Source of the DNA: Rhodospirillaceae bacterium
GTDB taxonomy: Bacteria > Pseudomonadota > Alphaproteobacteria > Rhodospirillales > Casp-alpha2
Assembly (NCBI GenBank): GCA_002706405.1
Contig: PALN01000046.1
Span: 1 to 54,118, forward strand
Length of the DNA stretch: 54,118 nucleotides
Direction: 5' to 3'
Below the pieces are notes generated by a model, which did no database searches, was not told the DNA's origin, and saw only the letters and a program-made list of their open reading frames with translations. Position numbers and translations under genes: made by a program. Within the stretch, counting starts at the first letter, position 1, and each line of letters opens with the position of its first letter. Shown piece after piece: positions 16,761 to 26,018 of this stretch.

Positions 16761-17714
16761 GGGTCCGGAAAGCGCATGCATCATCCGCACCACGCCCTCG
16801 TCGAAGGACACCTCCGTCGTAAACCCAAGAAGCGCTTTCGCCAAGGCCGGGTCGCCCACGGACATGGCGACGGACATATCGGTCTCCGGCTCGTAACGGC
16901 GGCGAAGGGGTTTCCCCGCGGCCGCCTCAAGCTGCGTGACGACATCCATGATCGTCACCGGCCGCCCCGTGCAGACGTTGACCACATGCGCCCCGTCCAG
17001 GGACAGATCAAGAGCCAGGCCGATGGCGCGCGCGGCGTCACTGACATAGACAAAATCACGAGCCTGGCCGCCGTCGCCGCGAATCACCGCTTCGGCGCCG
17101 GTAGCGATCTTTTCCGCGAACAGCCGCACGACACCGCAATAGGGCGATTTCGGAGATTGGCCGGGCCCGTAAACATTGAACATGCGCAGGCCGACGGACC
17201 GGAGTCCGTCACGCGCCGCATACCGTTGGGCCGTGAGTTCAAGGGCGCATTTCTCCGCGCCATGGGCGTTGACGGGCGCGACGGGGTGACTTTCCGCGAT
17301 CCGGTCCGATTGCGCGGCGCCATAGACCGCAGCCGAGGACGCGTAGACGACCGGCACCCCGGCACGCGCCGCTTCGGAAAAAAACACGTCGGCGGCCGAG
17401 AGGAACGGATCGGTGTCCTGGGTCTGGTCATGCCGGGGATTTCCAAGCACGGGCGAGCCCGCCAGATGAACACAGGCATCGGCCCCATCAAGCGCCCGGC
17501 GCAAAACATCGCGGTCTCCGACCGACCCTTCGATCATCACCGCGGCATCCGTCGCAGCGGGTGCGCCGGGATAGGCCAGATTGTCGAGGACCCGAACCCC
17601 ATGGCCGCCCGCCGTCAAATGCATGACGGTCTCACGCCCGATGAATCCGCACCCGCCGGTCACCAAAATTTCAGCCAATGGCGGTCTCTTTGCCCGTTGC
17701 CCGTCCGATTTCAT
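16752..17714 (-). CDS. UDP-glucose 4-epimerase-like SDR with His in place of the catalytic Tyr
   Basis: This is the only minus-strand gene inside the island. The 320-residue product (from the ATG at 17714; a TTG giving LAEILVTGG and an upstream TTG-type opening are alternatives) has GGCGFIG at 20-26, YASSAAVYG at 124-132, and RMFNVYGPGQ, all GalE/WbpP-like. In the usual YxxxK pair the Tyr position reads His (H151, HGAEK; codon at 17262-17264 on the plus strand is ATG), while Lys155 remains. Loss of the Tyr normally destroys epimerase or dehydratase chemistry, so the protein could be inactive, have shifted chemistry, or reflect a point change. It is divergent from the asparagine synthase gene, 59 bases apart. 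Confidence 0.8.
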   Translation of the reverse strand: MKSDGQRAKRPPLAEILVTGGCGFIGRETVMHLTAGGHGVRVLDNLAYPGAPAATDAAVMIEGSVGDRDVLRRALDGADACVHLAGSPVLGNPRHDQTQDTDPFLSAADVFFSEAARAGVPVVYASSAAVYGAAQSDRIAESHPVAPVNAHGAEKCALELTAQRYAARDGLRSVGLRMFNVYGPGQSPKSPYCGVVRLFAEKIATGAEAVIRGDGGQARDFVYVSDAARAIGLALDLSLDGAHVVNVCTGRPVTIMDVVTQLEAAAGKPLRRRYEPETDMSVAMSVGDPALAKALLGFTTEVSFDEGVVRMMHALSGPSA

Positions 17715-17773
17715 TGGACGACTTCTAGTCTGCCACGCCGTACCATGCAAACCAATGGGGGGATAACACCGAT

Positions 17774-19702
17774 ATGTGCGGCTTGACCGGATACCTGACC
17801 CGGCACCTACCGGCCGCGCCGGAGGTCGTATTGGCCGCGATGGGCGGCACCTTGCGCCACAGGGGCCCGGACGGCGACGGCACCTGGAGCGATGCGGAGG
17901 CGGGCGTCGGCCTGGGCCATACGCGGCTGTCCGTCATCGACCTGACCGACGCCGGAGCCCAGCCCATGGTCTCCAGTTGCGGGCGCATGGTCATCGTCTA
18001 CAACGGCGAGGTCTACAACGCGGACGAATTGCGGCGCGAGTTGGCGGGCGCCGGGCGATCACGGTTCCGCGGGCATTCGGATACCGAGGTCGTTGTCGAA
18101 GCCTGTGCGTTGTGGGGGGTCGCCGAAACGGTGCGCCGGCTGGTCGGCATGTTCGCCATCGCGCTCTGGGACCGCGAGACGAAGACCCTCAGCCTGGTGC
18201 GCGACCGGCTCGGCATCAAACCGCTTTACTGGGGACGAAGCGGCGACGCGATCATGTTCGGCTCGGAACTGAAAGCGATTCGCGCCTATCCGGGTTTTTC
18301 GCCCACCTTGGACCGTGGCGCCCTGGCCGCCTACATGCGCCTTGGCCATGTGCCGGCTCCCTATTCGATCTACACCGGTGTGAGCAAGCTGACGCCGGGT
18401 ACGATCCTGACCGTGACCCGTGGCGGCGAGCCTCGGATTGAACGGTTCTGGGACCTTGAAACGCTGGCATCGGAGGGGCAACGTCACCCGCGCGCGCTGT
18501 CCGACGAGGAGGCCGTCGACGACGGCGAAGCGCTGCTGCGCGACGCCGTCAAACGCCGAATGGTTTCCGACGTGCCGTTGGGCGCGCTGCTTTCGGGCGG
18601 CATCGATTCATCGACGGTCGTCGCCCTGATGCAGGCGCAGAGCGGCCGCCCGATCCAGACATATGCCATCGGCTTTGCCGAAGCCCCCTATGACGAAGCC
18701 CCCGCCGCCGCCGCGGTGGCGAAGCACCTGGGAACCGACCATACGGAGTTGTACGTCGATGCGGCGCAGGCCCGTCGGCTCATACCAGGGCTTCCCGACA
18801 CCTACGACGAACCATTCGCCGATTCATCCCAGATCCCGACGACCCTGGTATCGGCAATGACCCGCAAACATGTCACCGTGGCCTTGTCCGGCGACGGCGG
18901 CGACGAAATCTTCGCGGGCTACAACCGCTATATCCTGGGCGATGCCGCCCGCCGCCGCATGGCGGGTCTGCCCATGTTCCTGCGCGCCGCCCTGGCGCGG
19001 GGGCTGTCGCAGATGTCACTGCCTGCGTTGCATCGTCTTTTGAGCCTTGTGCCCAGCGAGCGCCTGCCGGCGCACCCCGGACAGAAGCTTCATAAGCTTG
19101 CCGATATCCTCCAGGCTGATGGTGAGATGGATATTTATCGCCGGCTGGTCGCCGTTTGGCCGGACCCGGCCGCAATCGTGCCCGGCGCCGTTCCCCCGCC
19201 TCATCCGATTTGGGATGACGGGGCGGCGGGGGACATGCCGGGATTCATCGAACGCATGCAGGTGATCGACAGTCTCACCGTGCTGCCCGACGACATGTTG
19301 ACGAAGATCGACCGGGCCAGCATGGCCGCGGGCCTGGAGGTGCGGGTCCCGCTGCTGGATCATCGGGTGGTCGAATTCGCCTGGTCCCTGCCCCGGCGCA
19401 TGCGGGTGCGCGACGGCGAGGGCAAATGGTTGTTGCGCCGCGTTCTCGACCGTTATGTCCCGCAACCGCTCACCCGCCGCGCCAAGATGGGCTTCAGCCT
19501 CCCCCTCGGTGATTGGTTGCGCGGCCCCTTGCGCGACTGGGCGGAGGACCTGCTGGACCCCGCGGCATTGGCCCAGGACGGTATGCTGAATCCGGCACCG
19601 ATCCGCGAAGCCTGGCGCGTCCATCTGACCGGCGACAGGAATCTGTCCAGTCAAATTTGGACCGTCCTGATGTTTCAGGCATGGCGGCGACGGTGGACCT
19701 GA
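17774..19702 (+). CDS. asnB: Asparagine synthase-type glutamine amidotransferase (first copy)
   Basis: The 642-residue protein has Cys2 as the N-terminal nucleophile of the class II glutaminase domain (MCGLTGY), RHRGPDG at about 29-35 and an NGEVYN segment. The synthetase half carries the ATP pyrophosphatase loop SGGIDSS near residue 276 and SGDGGDEIFAGY. Free asparagine synthesis is possible, but in O-antigen loci such proteins (WbpS type) amidate uronic acids. Given the 2-epimerase, the UDP-HexNAc dehydrogenase and a second copy at 24084, I infer a role in making a uronamide. The ATG follows a GGGGGAT ribosome site. Confidence 0.85.
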   Translation: MCGLTGYLTRHLPAAPEVVLAAMGGTLRHRGPDGDGTWSDAEAGVGLGHTRLSVIDLTDAGAQPMVSSCGRMVIVYNGEVYNADELRRELAGAGRSRFRGHSDTEVVVEACALWGVAETVRRLVGMFAIALWDRETKTLSLVRDRLGIKPLYWGRSGDAIMFGSELKAIRAYPGFSPTLDRGALAAYMRLGHVPAPYSIYTGVSKLTPGTILTVTRGGEPRIERFWDLETLASEGQRHPRALSDEEAVDDGEALLRDAVKRRMVSDVPLGALLSGGIDSSTVVALMQAQSGRPIQTYAIGFAEAPYDEAPAAAAVAKHLGTDHTELYVDAAQARRLIPGLPDTYDEPFADSSQIPTTLVSAMTRKHVTVALSGDGGDEIFAGYNRYILGDAARRRMAGLPMFLRAALARGLSQMSLPALHRLLSLVPSERLPAHPGQKLHKLADILQADGEMDIYRRLVAVWPDPAAIVPGAVPPPHPIWDDGAAGDMPGFIERMQVIDSLTVLPDDMLTKIDRASMAAGLEVRVPLLDHRVVEFAWSLPRRMRVRDGEGKWLLRRVLDRYVPQPLTRRAKMGFSLPLGDWLRGPLRDWAEDLLDPAALAQDGMLNPAPIREAWRVHLTGDRNLSSQIWTVLMFQAWRRRWT

Positions 19703-19729
19703 AGCCTGAGCTTGGCCATAAGGAAAAGA

Positions 19730-20839
19730 ATGACACAGCATATTCCCAAGGTTCACCTGATCGCCGGCGCGCGGCCCAACTTTATGAAGATCGCGCCGCT
19801 GATGCGCCGGCTGTCGGAAGAAGACTGGTGCCGGCCGGTGCTGATTCATACGGGGCAGCATTACGACGCGGCCATGTCGGACATCTTCTTCACGCAGCTT
19901 GGCATTCCCGCACCGGATCATAACCTCGCCGTCGGCAGCGGCCCGCACGGCGCCCAGACCGGCGCGATCATGCAGGCATATGAAGCCCTGTGCCGCGATC
20001 ACCGCCCCGACTGGATCATCGTGGTCGGGGATGTCAATTCGACCCTGGCCTGCAGCCTGGTCGCGGCCAAGGACGGCATTCCCGTCGCCCATCTGGAAGC
20101 GGGCCTTCGCAGTTTCGACCGCACCATGCCCGAAGAGATCAACCGCATCGTCACCGATACCCTGGCCGACCTTTTGTGGACGCCGTCGCCGGATGCCGAC
20201 GACAATCTGAAACGCGAGGGGATCGATGCCGCGCGGATCGAACGGGTCGGTAACATCATGATCGACAGCCTGGTCTCCATGCGCCATCGGTTCGACACGG
20301 AACGCCATTGGCATGTGCTTGGGCTCGACCCCGGGGCCTATGGCGTCGTGACCCTGCACCGACCATCCAATGTCGATGACGCGGCGACCTTGGCCGCGAT
20401 CGTCGAGGCCTTGACGGCGGCGGCGCGGGATCTGCCATTGGTCCTGCCGCTGCACCCCCGAACGTCGGCCATGCTGGAAACCTTCGGTCTGAGCGACCGG
20501 CTGCGCAAGGCGCCGGGCATCCATGCCGTGCCGCCGCTGGGTTATATCCCTTTCATGAGCCTGGTCACCCGGGCGCGCCTGGTCATTACCGATTCAGGTG
20601 GCCTGCAGGAAGAGACCACCTATCTGCGCATTCCCTGTCTTACCTTGCGCGACAATACGGAGCGGCCGGTCACCATCCACGAGGGCACGAACCGGCTGAT
20701 CCGCCCGGCGGACCTTGGGACCGCCATCGGCGCTGCCTTGGCCGCCCCCATTGATTCGGACCGGCCGGCGCCCGCGTTGTGGGACGGAAACACGGCGGCC
20801 CGGGTTGCCGCCAGCTTGAAGAACAGGATGTCGGCATGA
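19730..20839 (+). CDS. wecB: UDP-N-acetylglucosamine 2-epimerase (non-hydrolysing)
   Basis: The 369-residue product starts at the ATG at 19730 behind AAGGAAAAGA; a TTG further upstream is not needed. The GARPNFMKIAPLMRRL entry, HTGQHYD, the VVGDVNST segment, HLEAGLRSFD and the DSGGLQEE loop are diagnostic of WecB/WbpI enzymes that convert UDP-GlcNAc (or its uronic acid derivative) to the manno form. In WbpA/WbpI pathways the epimerase works on UDP-GlcNAc3NAcA; here the neighbouring dehydrogenase at 29665 and two amidotransferases suggest a ManNAcA or ManNAcA-amide-type sugar. Its stop overlaps the next start. Confidence 0.88.
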   Translation: MTQHIPKVHLIAGARPNFMKIAPLMRRLSEEDWCRPVLIHTGQHYDAAMSDIFFTQLGIPAPDHNLAVGSGPHGAQTGAIMQAYEALCRDHRPDWIIVVGDVNSTLACSLVAAKDGIPVAHLEAGLRSFDRTMPEEINRIVTDTLADLLWTPSPDADDNLKREGIDAARIERVGNIMIDSLVSMRHRFDTERHWHVLGLDPGAYGVVTLHRPSNVDDAATLAAIVEALTAAARDLPLVLPLHPRTSAMLETFGLSDRLRKAPGIHAVPPLGYIPFMSLVTRARLVITDSGGLQEETTYLRIPCLTLRDNTERPVTIHEGTNRLIRPADLGTAIGAALAAPIDSDRPAPALWDGNTAARVAASLKNRMSA

Positions 20840-22014
20840 GCGCCACCGACCGGGTCATCGTCGTCGCGCCCGTCAACATAACGGCGGCCAATGCGATCAT
20901 CGTCCACCTTGCCGCCATTGCCGACGGCTTGCGGGAACGCGGGGCCGATGTCGAGATCGTGGTGCCGCGCCTGCCCGAGGATGCGCCGTCTCTTCGGGTG
21001 CTGAATGGGCTCGGCCTTCCGGTCCATTTCGCCCCCGCCGCGCCGACAACCGGAATCCTGCGCATGCTGCGCCCGTTGTTCATGCTGCCGCTTCTGATCA
21101 GCCTGGCCCGGTCCCAACCGCGACCGGCCTTCTATATCCGCTTCACCGTCCTGACGTTCATCCTGCACGTGGTGCTGCGGCTTTGCGGCGCGCGCACGAT
21201 CACCGAACACAACGGCTGGATGGCCGACGAAATCGCGCAGATGGGCGGCGGCGCGTTGTATCGGGCGGCCGCCGCGGCGGCACAGATTTTCGACGCCCAT
21301 GCGGCGACATCGGTGCGCGTGGTCGCGCCGTCCCTGATGCGGCGGTTGTCGCACCATGGGCTGGCCGCGAATAAGATCTTCGTGGCCGAGAACGGCACCG
21401 ACCTGGAGAAATTCCATCCCATCGATCGGGAGACCGCCATCACCCGCATGGGGTTTGATCGCGGACGGCGGCGTCTCGGTCTACTGGCCAATCTGACGCG
21501 CTGGCAGGGAACCCATTGCGCGATCGCCGCCATGGAGGACATCGCCGCCGCGCGCGACGACGTCGACCTGATGATCGCCGGCGACGGCATCGAAATGGCC
21601 AACCTGAAGCGGCAAGCGGCCGCGGGCCGGGCGGCGGCACGCATCCATTTCCTGGGTCAGGTGCCGGTCGAACAGGCCAACGACTTCCTCAACACGCTGG
21701 ACATCGCCCTGGCGCCGTTTCCCGCGGACCGGCCGCCCGGATCGCCGGTCAAATTGCGCGACTATTGCGCGGCCGGCTGCGCCATCGTCGCCTCGGACCT
21801 GCCGCAAAACCTGGAACAACTGCCGCCGGATGTTGTCTGTTTTCACAAGGCGGATAATCCGGCGGACATGGCCCGCGCCGTTCTGGCGCTGCTGGACGAA
21901 CCGGCGGCCGCCCGCGACATGGGCCGGCGGGCACGCGCCTTTGCCGAAACAAAGTGGGCCTGGAAAAACACGGTGGACGCCGTTACCGAACACCTTCATA
22001 AGTTCGCGAAATAG
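20836..22014 (+). CDS. Family 4 glycosyltransferase
   Basis: The 392-residue protein begins MSATDRVIVVAPVN at the ATG overlapping the wecB stop. The first half has a hydrophobic stretch at about 70-115 with LMLPLLISLARSQP, and a TEHNGWMADE segment. The second half shows GLLANLTRWQGTH, AGDGIEMANLKR and the PVKLRDYCAAGCAIVASDLP region with the donor-binding Lys and Asp/Glu features of GT4. It probably adds a sugar made by the preceding genes. It precedes the carbamoyltransferase by 14 bases. Confidence 0.82.
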   Translation: MSATDRVIVVAPVNITAANAIIVHLAAIADGLRERGADVEIVVPRLPEDAPSLRVLNGLGLPVHFAPAAPTTGILRMLRPLFMLPLLISLARSQPRPAFYIRFTVLTFILHVVLRLCGARTITEHNGWMADEIAQMGGGALYRAAAAAAQIFDAHAATSVRVVAPSLMRRLSHHGLAANKIFVAENGTDLEKFHPIDRETAITRMGFDRGRRRLGLLANLTRWQGTHCAIAAMEDIAAARDDVDLMIAGDGIEMANLKRQAAAGRAAARIHFLGQVPVEQANDFLNTLDIALAPFPADRPPGSPVKLRDYCAAGCAIVASDLPQNLEQLPPDVVCFHKADNPADMARAVLALLDEPAAARDMGRRARAFAETKWAWKNTVDAVTEHLHKFAK

Positions 22015-22028
22015 AGAATTGGAAGCAC

Positions 22029-23786
22029 ATGCGATTTCTCGGCATTAACGAAGGCGCCAACAGTTCCGTCTGCGTCTGCGAAGACGGCCGCGTCACCTTC
22101 GCCCTTCAGGAGGAACGCGTTTCGCGATCGAAGGAATATATCGGCTTTCCTCATCAGGCGCTGGACTTCACGCTGGCCCATCTGGGCCTCGCGCCGGCGG
22201 ACCTGGACGCGGTCTGCCTGTCCAACCTGTCGAGCCCGATGATGACGCGGGCGTCCTTTCTCAAGGATTACGACATCAACCTGAAGGGTATTCCCGAACT
22301 GTTCGCCGAAGGCGACATGAAAGCCGTGGCCAAGCGCCTGTTCCGAAAACTGCCGGACGGATTGCGCAAGGCATCGCGCAAGGCGCGCTACGGCGGCATG
22401 AATACGGCTATCGACCGGGCCTTGGCGGACCACGGATTGGGCGCAGTCCCGGTGAAGCGCTATGCCCATCATTCCAACCACGCGGCGTCGGTCTATTTCG
22501 GCCTGCGCAAGAATCCTCACGACCCGCATCTGGTGCTCACGCTCGATGGCGGCGGCGACGAGGATTGTTCGCGGGTCTATCTTGCCGAGAACGGCCGCAT
22601 GACCCTGGTGGCGAAAACGCCCTTCGGCCATTCCCTGGGTCAGATCTATGGCCGGGTCACCCATCTAATGGGCATGACACCGCACGAACACGAATACAAG
22701 CTGATGGGCATGGCGCCTTACGCCGATGATAAATATGTCGGCCCGGCGCTCGACATTCTGCGCGGCTACCTGGATCTGGACCCCGCCAACCCGCTTGTGT
22801 TCAAGCGCCGGATTCCCGAGGACACGACCTTCATCGGCCCGCGCCTGGCCCGCGATTTCCGGCGCGTCCGTTTCGATAGTCTGGCCGGCGCCATCCAAGC
22901 CTTCGCCGAAGAACTGGTAGTCAAATGGGTCAAGGCCGCGATCGCCAAGACCGGGGTGCGCAACGTGGTCGCCGCCGGCGGCGTGTTCATGAACGTGAAG
23001 GCCAACAAGCTGATCGCCGAATTGCCCGAGGTCGACTACTTCGACGTGTTTCCTTCCTGCGGTGACGAGACTCTGCCTTTCGGGTCGGTCTGGCAGGCGT
23101 GTTTCGACGCCGATCCGGCTATGAACGAGCGCATCGCCTTCGACGACATTTATCTGGGGCCGGAAGCATCCTTTGATCTGGACGAAGCGCGCCAGACCTT
23201 TTCCGACTGCCTGAACTTCGAGACCGTGGCCGACCCGGAAGACAGGATCGCCGACCTTCTGGCGGCGGGCGAGGTGGTGGCCCGCTGCAGCGGGCGCATG
23301 GAATTCGGCGCGCGGGCGCTGGGCAATCGGTCCCTGCTTGCCGACCCCGGCGACTACCGGGTCATCGCGCGGATCAACCGGATGATCAAGCAACGCGATT
23401 TCTGGATGCCCTTCGCGCCGGCGGCGACAGCCGAAACCATAGACCAATTCGTCCGGGTGCCCAAATCCCTGCCGCGCCCAAGGGTGTCGCCCTACATGAT
23501 GCATACCTTCGACACCACCGAGCGCCGCGAGGAATTTCCCGCCGGCACGCAGCAGTACGATCAGACCGCCCGCGCTCAGGCGGTGAGCAAGGACCTCAAT
23601 CCGGGGTTCCACGGAATCATCAAAAAATTCGCCGCGCGCAGCGGAAAATCCATCGTCCTGAACACCTCGTTCAATCTGCACGGATTTCCCGTCGTCATGG
23701 GGGCCCGCGACGCCATGGACGTGATGTGCAATTCGGGCATCGATTATCTGTTCGTCGACACCCTTTTGGTCACCAAAAAGGCATAA
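22029..23786 (+). CDS. Carbamoyltransferase (NodU/CmcH/TobZ family)
   Basis: The 585-residue protein has the family layout: N-terminal Kae1-like domain beginning MRFLGINEGANSS, QEERVSRSKEYIGFPH near residue 35, HHSNHAASVYF with the metal-binding His residues near 145, LTLDGGGDEDCS near 170, and a C-terminal YrdC-like portion with SGRMEFGARALGNRSLL, the signature of these enzymes, and VLNTSFNLHG. The family transfers a carbamoyl group from carbamoyl phosphate via a carbamoyl adenylate to a sugar hydroxyl. It should decorate a repeat-unit sugar. Unlike most relatives, the first motif reads INEGANSS in place of a His-Asp pair. Confidence 0.88.
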   Translation: MRFLGINEGANSSVCVCEDGRVTFALQEERVSRSKEYIGFPHQALDFTLAHLGLAPADLDAVCLSNLSSPMMTRASFLKDYDINLKGIPELFAEGDMKAVAKRLFRKLPDGLRKASRKARYGGMNTAIDRALADHGLGAVPVKRYAHHSNHAASVYFGLRKNPHDPHLVLTLDGGGDEDCSRVYLAENGRMTLVAKTPFGHSLGQIYGRVTHLMGMTPHEHEYKLMGMAPYADDKYVGPALDILRGYLDLDPANPLVFKRRIPEDTTFIGPRLARDFRRVRFDSLAGAIQAFAEELVVKWVKAAIAKTGVRNVVAAGGVFMNVKANKLIAELPEVDYFDVFPSCGDETLPFGSVWQACFDADPAMNERIAFDDIYLGPEASFDLDEARQTFSDCLNFETVADPEDRIADLLAAGEVVARCSGRMEFGARALGNRSLLADPGDYRVIARINRMIKQRDFWMPFAPAATAETIDQFVRVPKSLPRPRVSPYMMHTFDTTERREEFPAGTQQYDQTARAQAVSKDLNPGFHGIIKKFAARSGKSIVLNTSFNLHGFPVVMGARDAMDVMCNSGIDYLFVDTLLVTKKA

Positions 23787-23959
23787 TGTCCCCTAAGCAA
23801 GGCCCATTCCGCCGTGATCTCGCCGCCTTGGCAGCCGGGATCGTCTTCGGATTTGCTATTCTCTTTGTCGTGTGGCGTTTGACTTTTCGCGGTTCGGGAC
23901 CCGCAGCCGGCCGATTTGGTTTTCCTTTACCAAGTTACTACAGGGCGCTCTCGCTTTAA
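23786..23959 (+). CDS. Small membrane protein (hypothetical, possibly truncated)
   Basis: The ATG overlaps the TAA of the carbamoyltransferase and has AAAAAGG five to ten bases ahead. The 57-residue product has one clear membrane segment (LAALAAGIVFGFAILFVVW at about residues 12-30) and ends in PSYYRALSL. Small membrane proteins often follow carbamoyltransferases in polysaccharide loci, but I do not recognise a family. Another reading frame over 23919-24040 encodes a hydrophobic stretch ending at a TGA, so this could be the front half of a frameshifted longer protein. Treat as a weak call. Confidence 0.4.
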   Translation: MSPKQGPFRRDLAALAAGIVFGFAILFVVWRLTFRGSGPAAGRFGFPLPSYYRALSL

Positions 23960-24083
23960 ACACGTCAGGGATTGCCGCCTTGTTTGCCTTTGTATTTATT
24001 TATCTGCGACCGATCCGTCAGTTCATCTATTTTCAATTTTGAATTTGATCGGTTCTTGATCGATTCCTTTTGGGGGCAAGCCC
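23960..24083 (+). other. AT-rich non-coding stretch before the second amidotransferase gene
   Basis: These 124 bases are visibly richer in A and T than any neighbour and contain runs such as TTTGTATTTATTTAT. They may hold the promoter for the gene at 24084 or the remains of a small membrane protein gene whose hydrophobic reading continues to the TGA near 24040. I see no clear terminator or repeat. Confidence 0.4.
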
Positions 24084-26015
24084 ATGTGTGGCATCACCGG
24101 CATCATCTCACCTCCCGGTAAGGCCACCGTCCCGGAGAGGTTGGGTGCGCTATCGGCGGCAATCCGCCACCGCGGCCCGGACGGCCATGGCTATCACGCC
24201 TGGTCGCCGGATTCGGGCGGTCGCTTCGGCGACGAGCCCGAAATCGCGCGCGGCCACCGGATCGCCCTGGCGCACCGCCGGCTCGCCATCATCGATCTGA
24301 GCGCCGACGGGCGGCAGCCGATGACCACGGCGGACGGCCGCGTCACCATCATCCTCAACGGTGAGATCTATAATTATCTGGAAATAAAAAAAGAACTCGA
24401 AGCCCTGGGCCGCCGTTTCGATTCGACATCGGATACGGAAGTCCTGCTGCAGGCCTATGCGCAATGGGGCTCTGGATGTTTGGCGCGACTGACGGGCATG
24501 TGGGCCTTCGCCATCCTGGACAACAGCACGGGTGAGCTGTTCCTGGCCCGCGACCCCTTCGGCATCAAGCCGCTATACTACATGATCGTCGATGGCGCCT
24601 TCGTGTTCGCATCGGAGGTCCATGCCCTGCTGACCTATCCCGGCGCGCCCCGCCGCATTAACGCCGCAGCCTTGCACGACTACCTGCGGTTCGGCTTCAC
24701 CGATCGCTTCGACGCGACGATGGTCGCGGGCATCCTTGCGCTGCCGGCCGCCCATTTCGTCACCATCGCCGCCGACCGCCCCGCCGAGGTGCGGCCGCAA
24801 CGCTACTGGCAAATCGATCTAGGCGCGGCACCCAGGCGGATGTCGCGCGACGACGCGGCGGCCGAACTGCGGGACATGGTTCGTCGGAATGTGGAACTTC
24901 ACTTGCGTAGCGACGTGCCCGTCGCCATCGCCTTATCGGGCGGCATGGATTCCGCCGCCATCGCGATGCTGGAAAAAGAGCAGCGGCGGGAGCAAGAGAC
25001 CTGCACCTTCTCTTTCATCGCCGAAAGCCCCGAGATCAACGAAGAAGCGTGGATCGATCTCCTGATCGAGCAGTCCGCGGTCAATGGCCGAAAGATCAAG
25101 GTTGATCCGCAGGCGTTATCGGGCGAGTTGGACAATCTGATCCGCGCCGCCGACGAGCCGATCAGCACCACCAGTATTTTCGCCCAATCGAAAATTTTCA
25201 CGGCCGCCCGCGCGGCGGGCTTCAAGGTCATCCTGAGCGGCCAAGGCGCCGATGAAATCTTCGCCGGATACCTGCCCTACCTGAGTTCCCGCCTGCGCGG
25301 CCTTCTCGGCAAAGGGCAACTGGCGGACGCCATCCGCTTCATCCGGGCCTGCCGCCGCGAGAATAAGGTCTCGCCATCTTATCTGATCACCCATTTGCTC
25401 GGGCAGCTCGCGACGGGTTCGATCGAGCGGGCAATGCGACGCATTGCCGGCCAGCCAACGATGCCGCCCTGGTTGAACAAGGCCTGGTTTGACCGGCACG
25501 GGGTTGTGCCCCGGGGCGTGAGCCGGAACCGCCGCGACGCGCCGCTGAAAAGCCATCTAGCCAACACCCTTTTCGACTACACCTTGCCGGCTATACTGCG
25601 TCACACGGACCGGACCTCCATGGCCCATTCGCTCGAATGCCGAGTCCCCTTCCTGACGACGGAACTTGCCGAGTTTGCCTATTCCCTGCCGGACGATTAC
25701 CTGATCGACGTCGAAGGGCGAACCAAATCGATCCTGCGCCAGGCTATGCGCGGCATCGTGCCGTCCGAAATTCTCGACCGGCGCGACAAGATCGGCTTCG
25801 ACACGCCGCAACGGCAATGGATGGCCGCCAATATGGACAGTTGGGACGCCATATTAAAAAGCGACGCATTCCGCGCCATCCCGGCATTCGACCACCGAAC
25901 CGTCGCCCAGGACTGGCGCGCAATGATGGCCGACCCCGGACGGGTGGACGCTCGGCTGTGGCGTTGGCTGAATCTGGCCCGCTGGTCCGACATCAACGCG
26001 ATCGAATATTCCTAG
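24084..26015 (+). CDS. asnB: Asparagine synthase-type glutamine amidotransferase (second copy)
   Basis: The 643-residue protein also has Cys2 (MCGITGIIS), RHRGPDGHGY at about 28-37, an NGEIYNY segment and the synthetase loop SGGMDSAA near residue 283. The later acidic motif reads SGQGADEIFAGY where the first copy has SGDGGDE. It is only distantly alike in the synthetase half, so the two are paralogues of different origin and not a recent duplication. Its place before Wzx and Wzy makes amidation of a uronic acid the likely role; the second copy could act on a different sugar of the repeat. Confidence 0.85.
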   Translation: MCGITGIISPPGKATVPERLGALSAAIRHRGPDGHGYHAWSPDSGGRFGDEPEIARGHRIALAHRRLAIIDLSADGRQPMTTADGRVTIILNGEIYNYLEIKKELEALGRRFDSTSDTEVLLQAYAQWGSGCLARLTGMWAFAILDNSTGELFLARDPFGIKPLYYMIVDGAFVFASEVHALLTYPGAPRRINAAALHDYLRFGFTDRFDATMVAGILALPAAHFVTIAADRPAEVRPQRYWQIDLGAAPRRMSRDDAAAELRDMVRRNVELHLRSDVPVAIALSGGMDSAAIAMLEKEQRREQETCTFSFIAESPEINEEAWIDLLIEQSAVNGRKIKVDPQALSGELDNLIRAADEPISTTSIFAQSKIFTAARAAGFKVILSGQGADEIFAGYLPYLSSRLRGLLGKGQLADAIRFIRACRRENKVSPSYLITHLLGQLATGSIERAMRRIAGQPTMPPWLNKAWFDRHGVVPRGVSRNRRDAPLKSHLANTLFDYTLPAILRHTDRTSMAHSLECRVPFLTTELAEFAYSLPDDYLIDVEGRTKSILRQAMRGIVPSEILDRRDKIGFDTPQRQWMAANMDSWDAILKSDAFRAIPAFDHRTVAQDWRAMMADPGRVDARLWRWLNLARWSDINAIEYS

Positions 26016-26018
26016 ACC

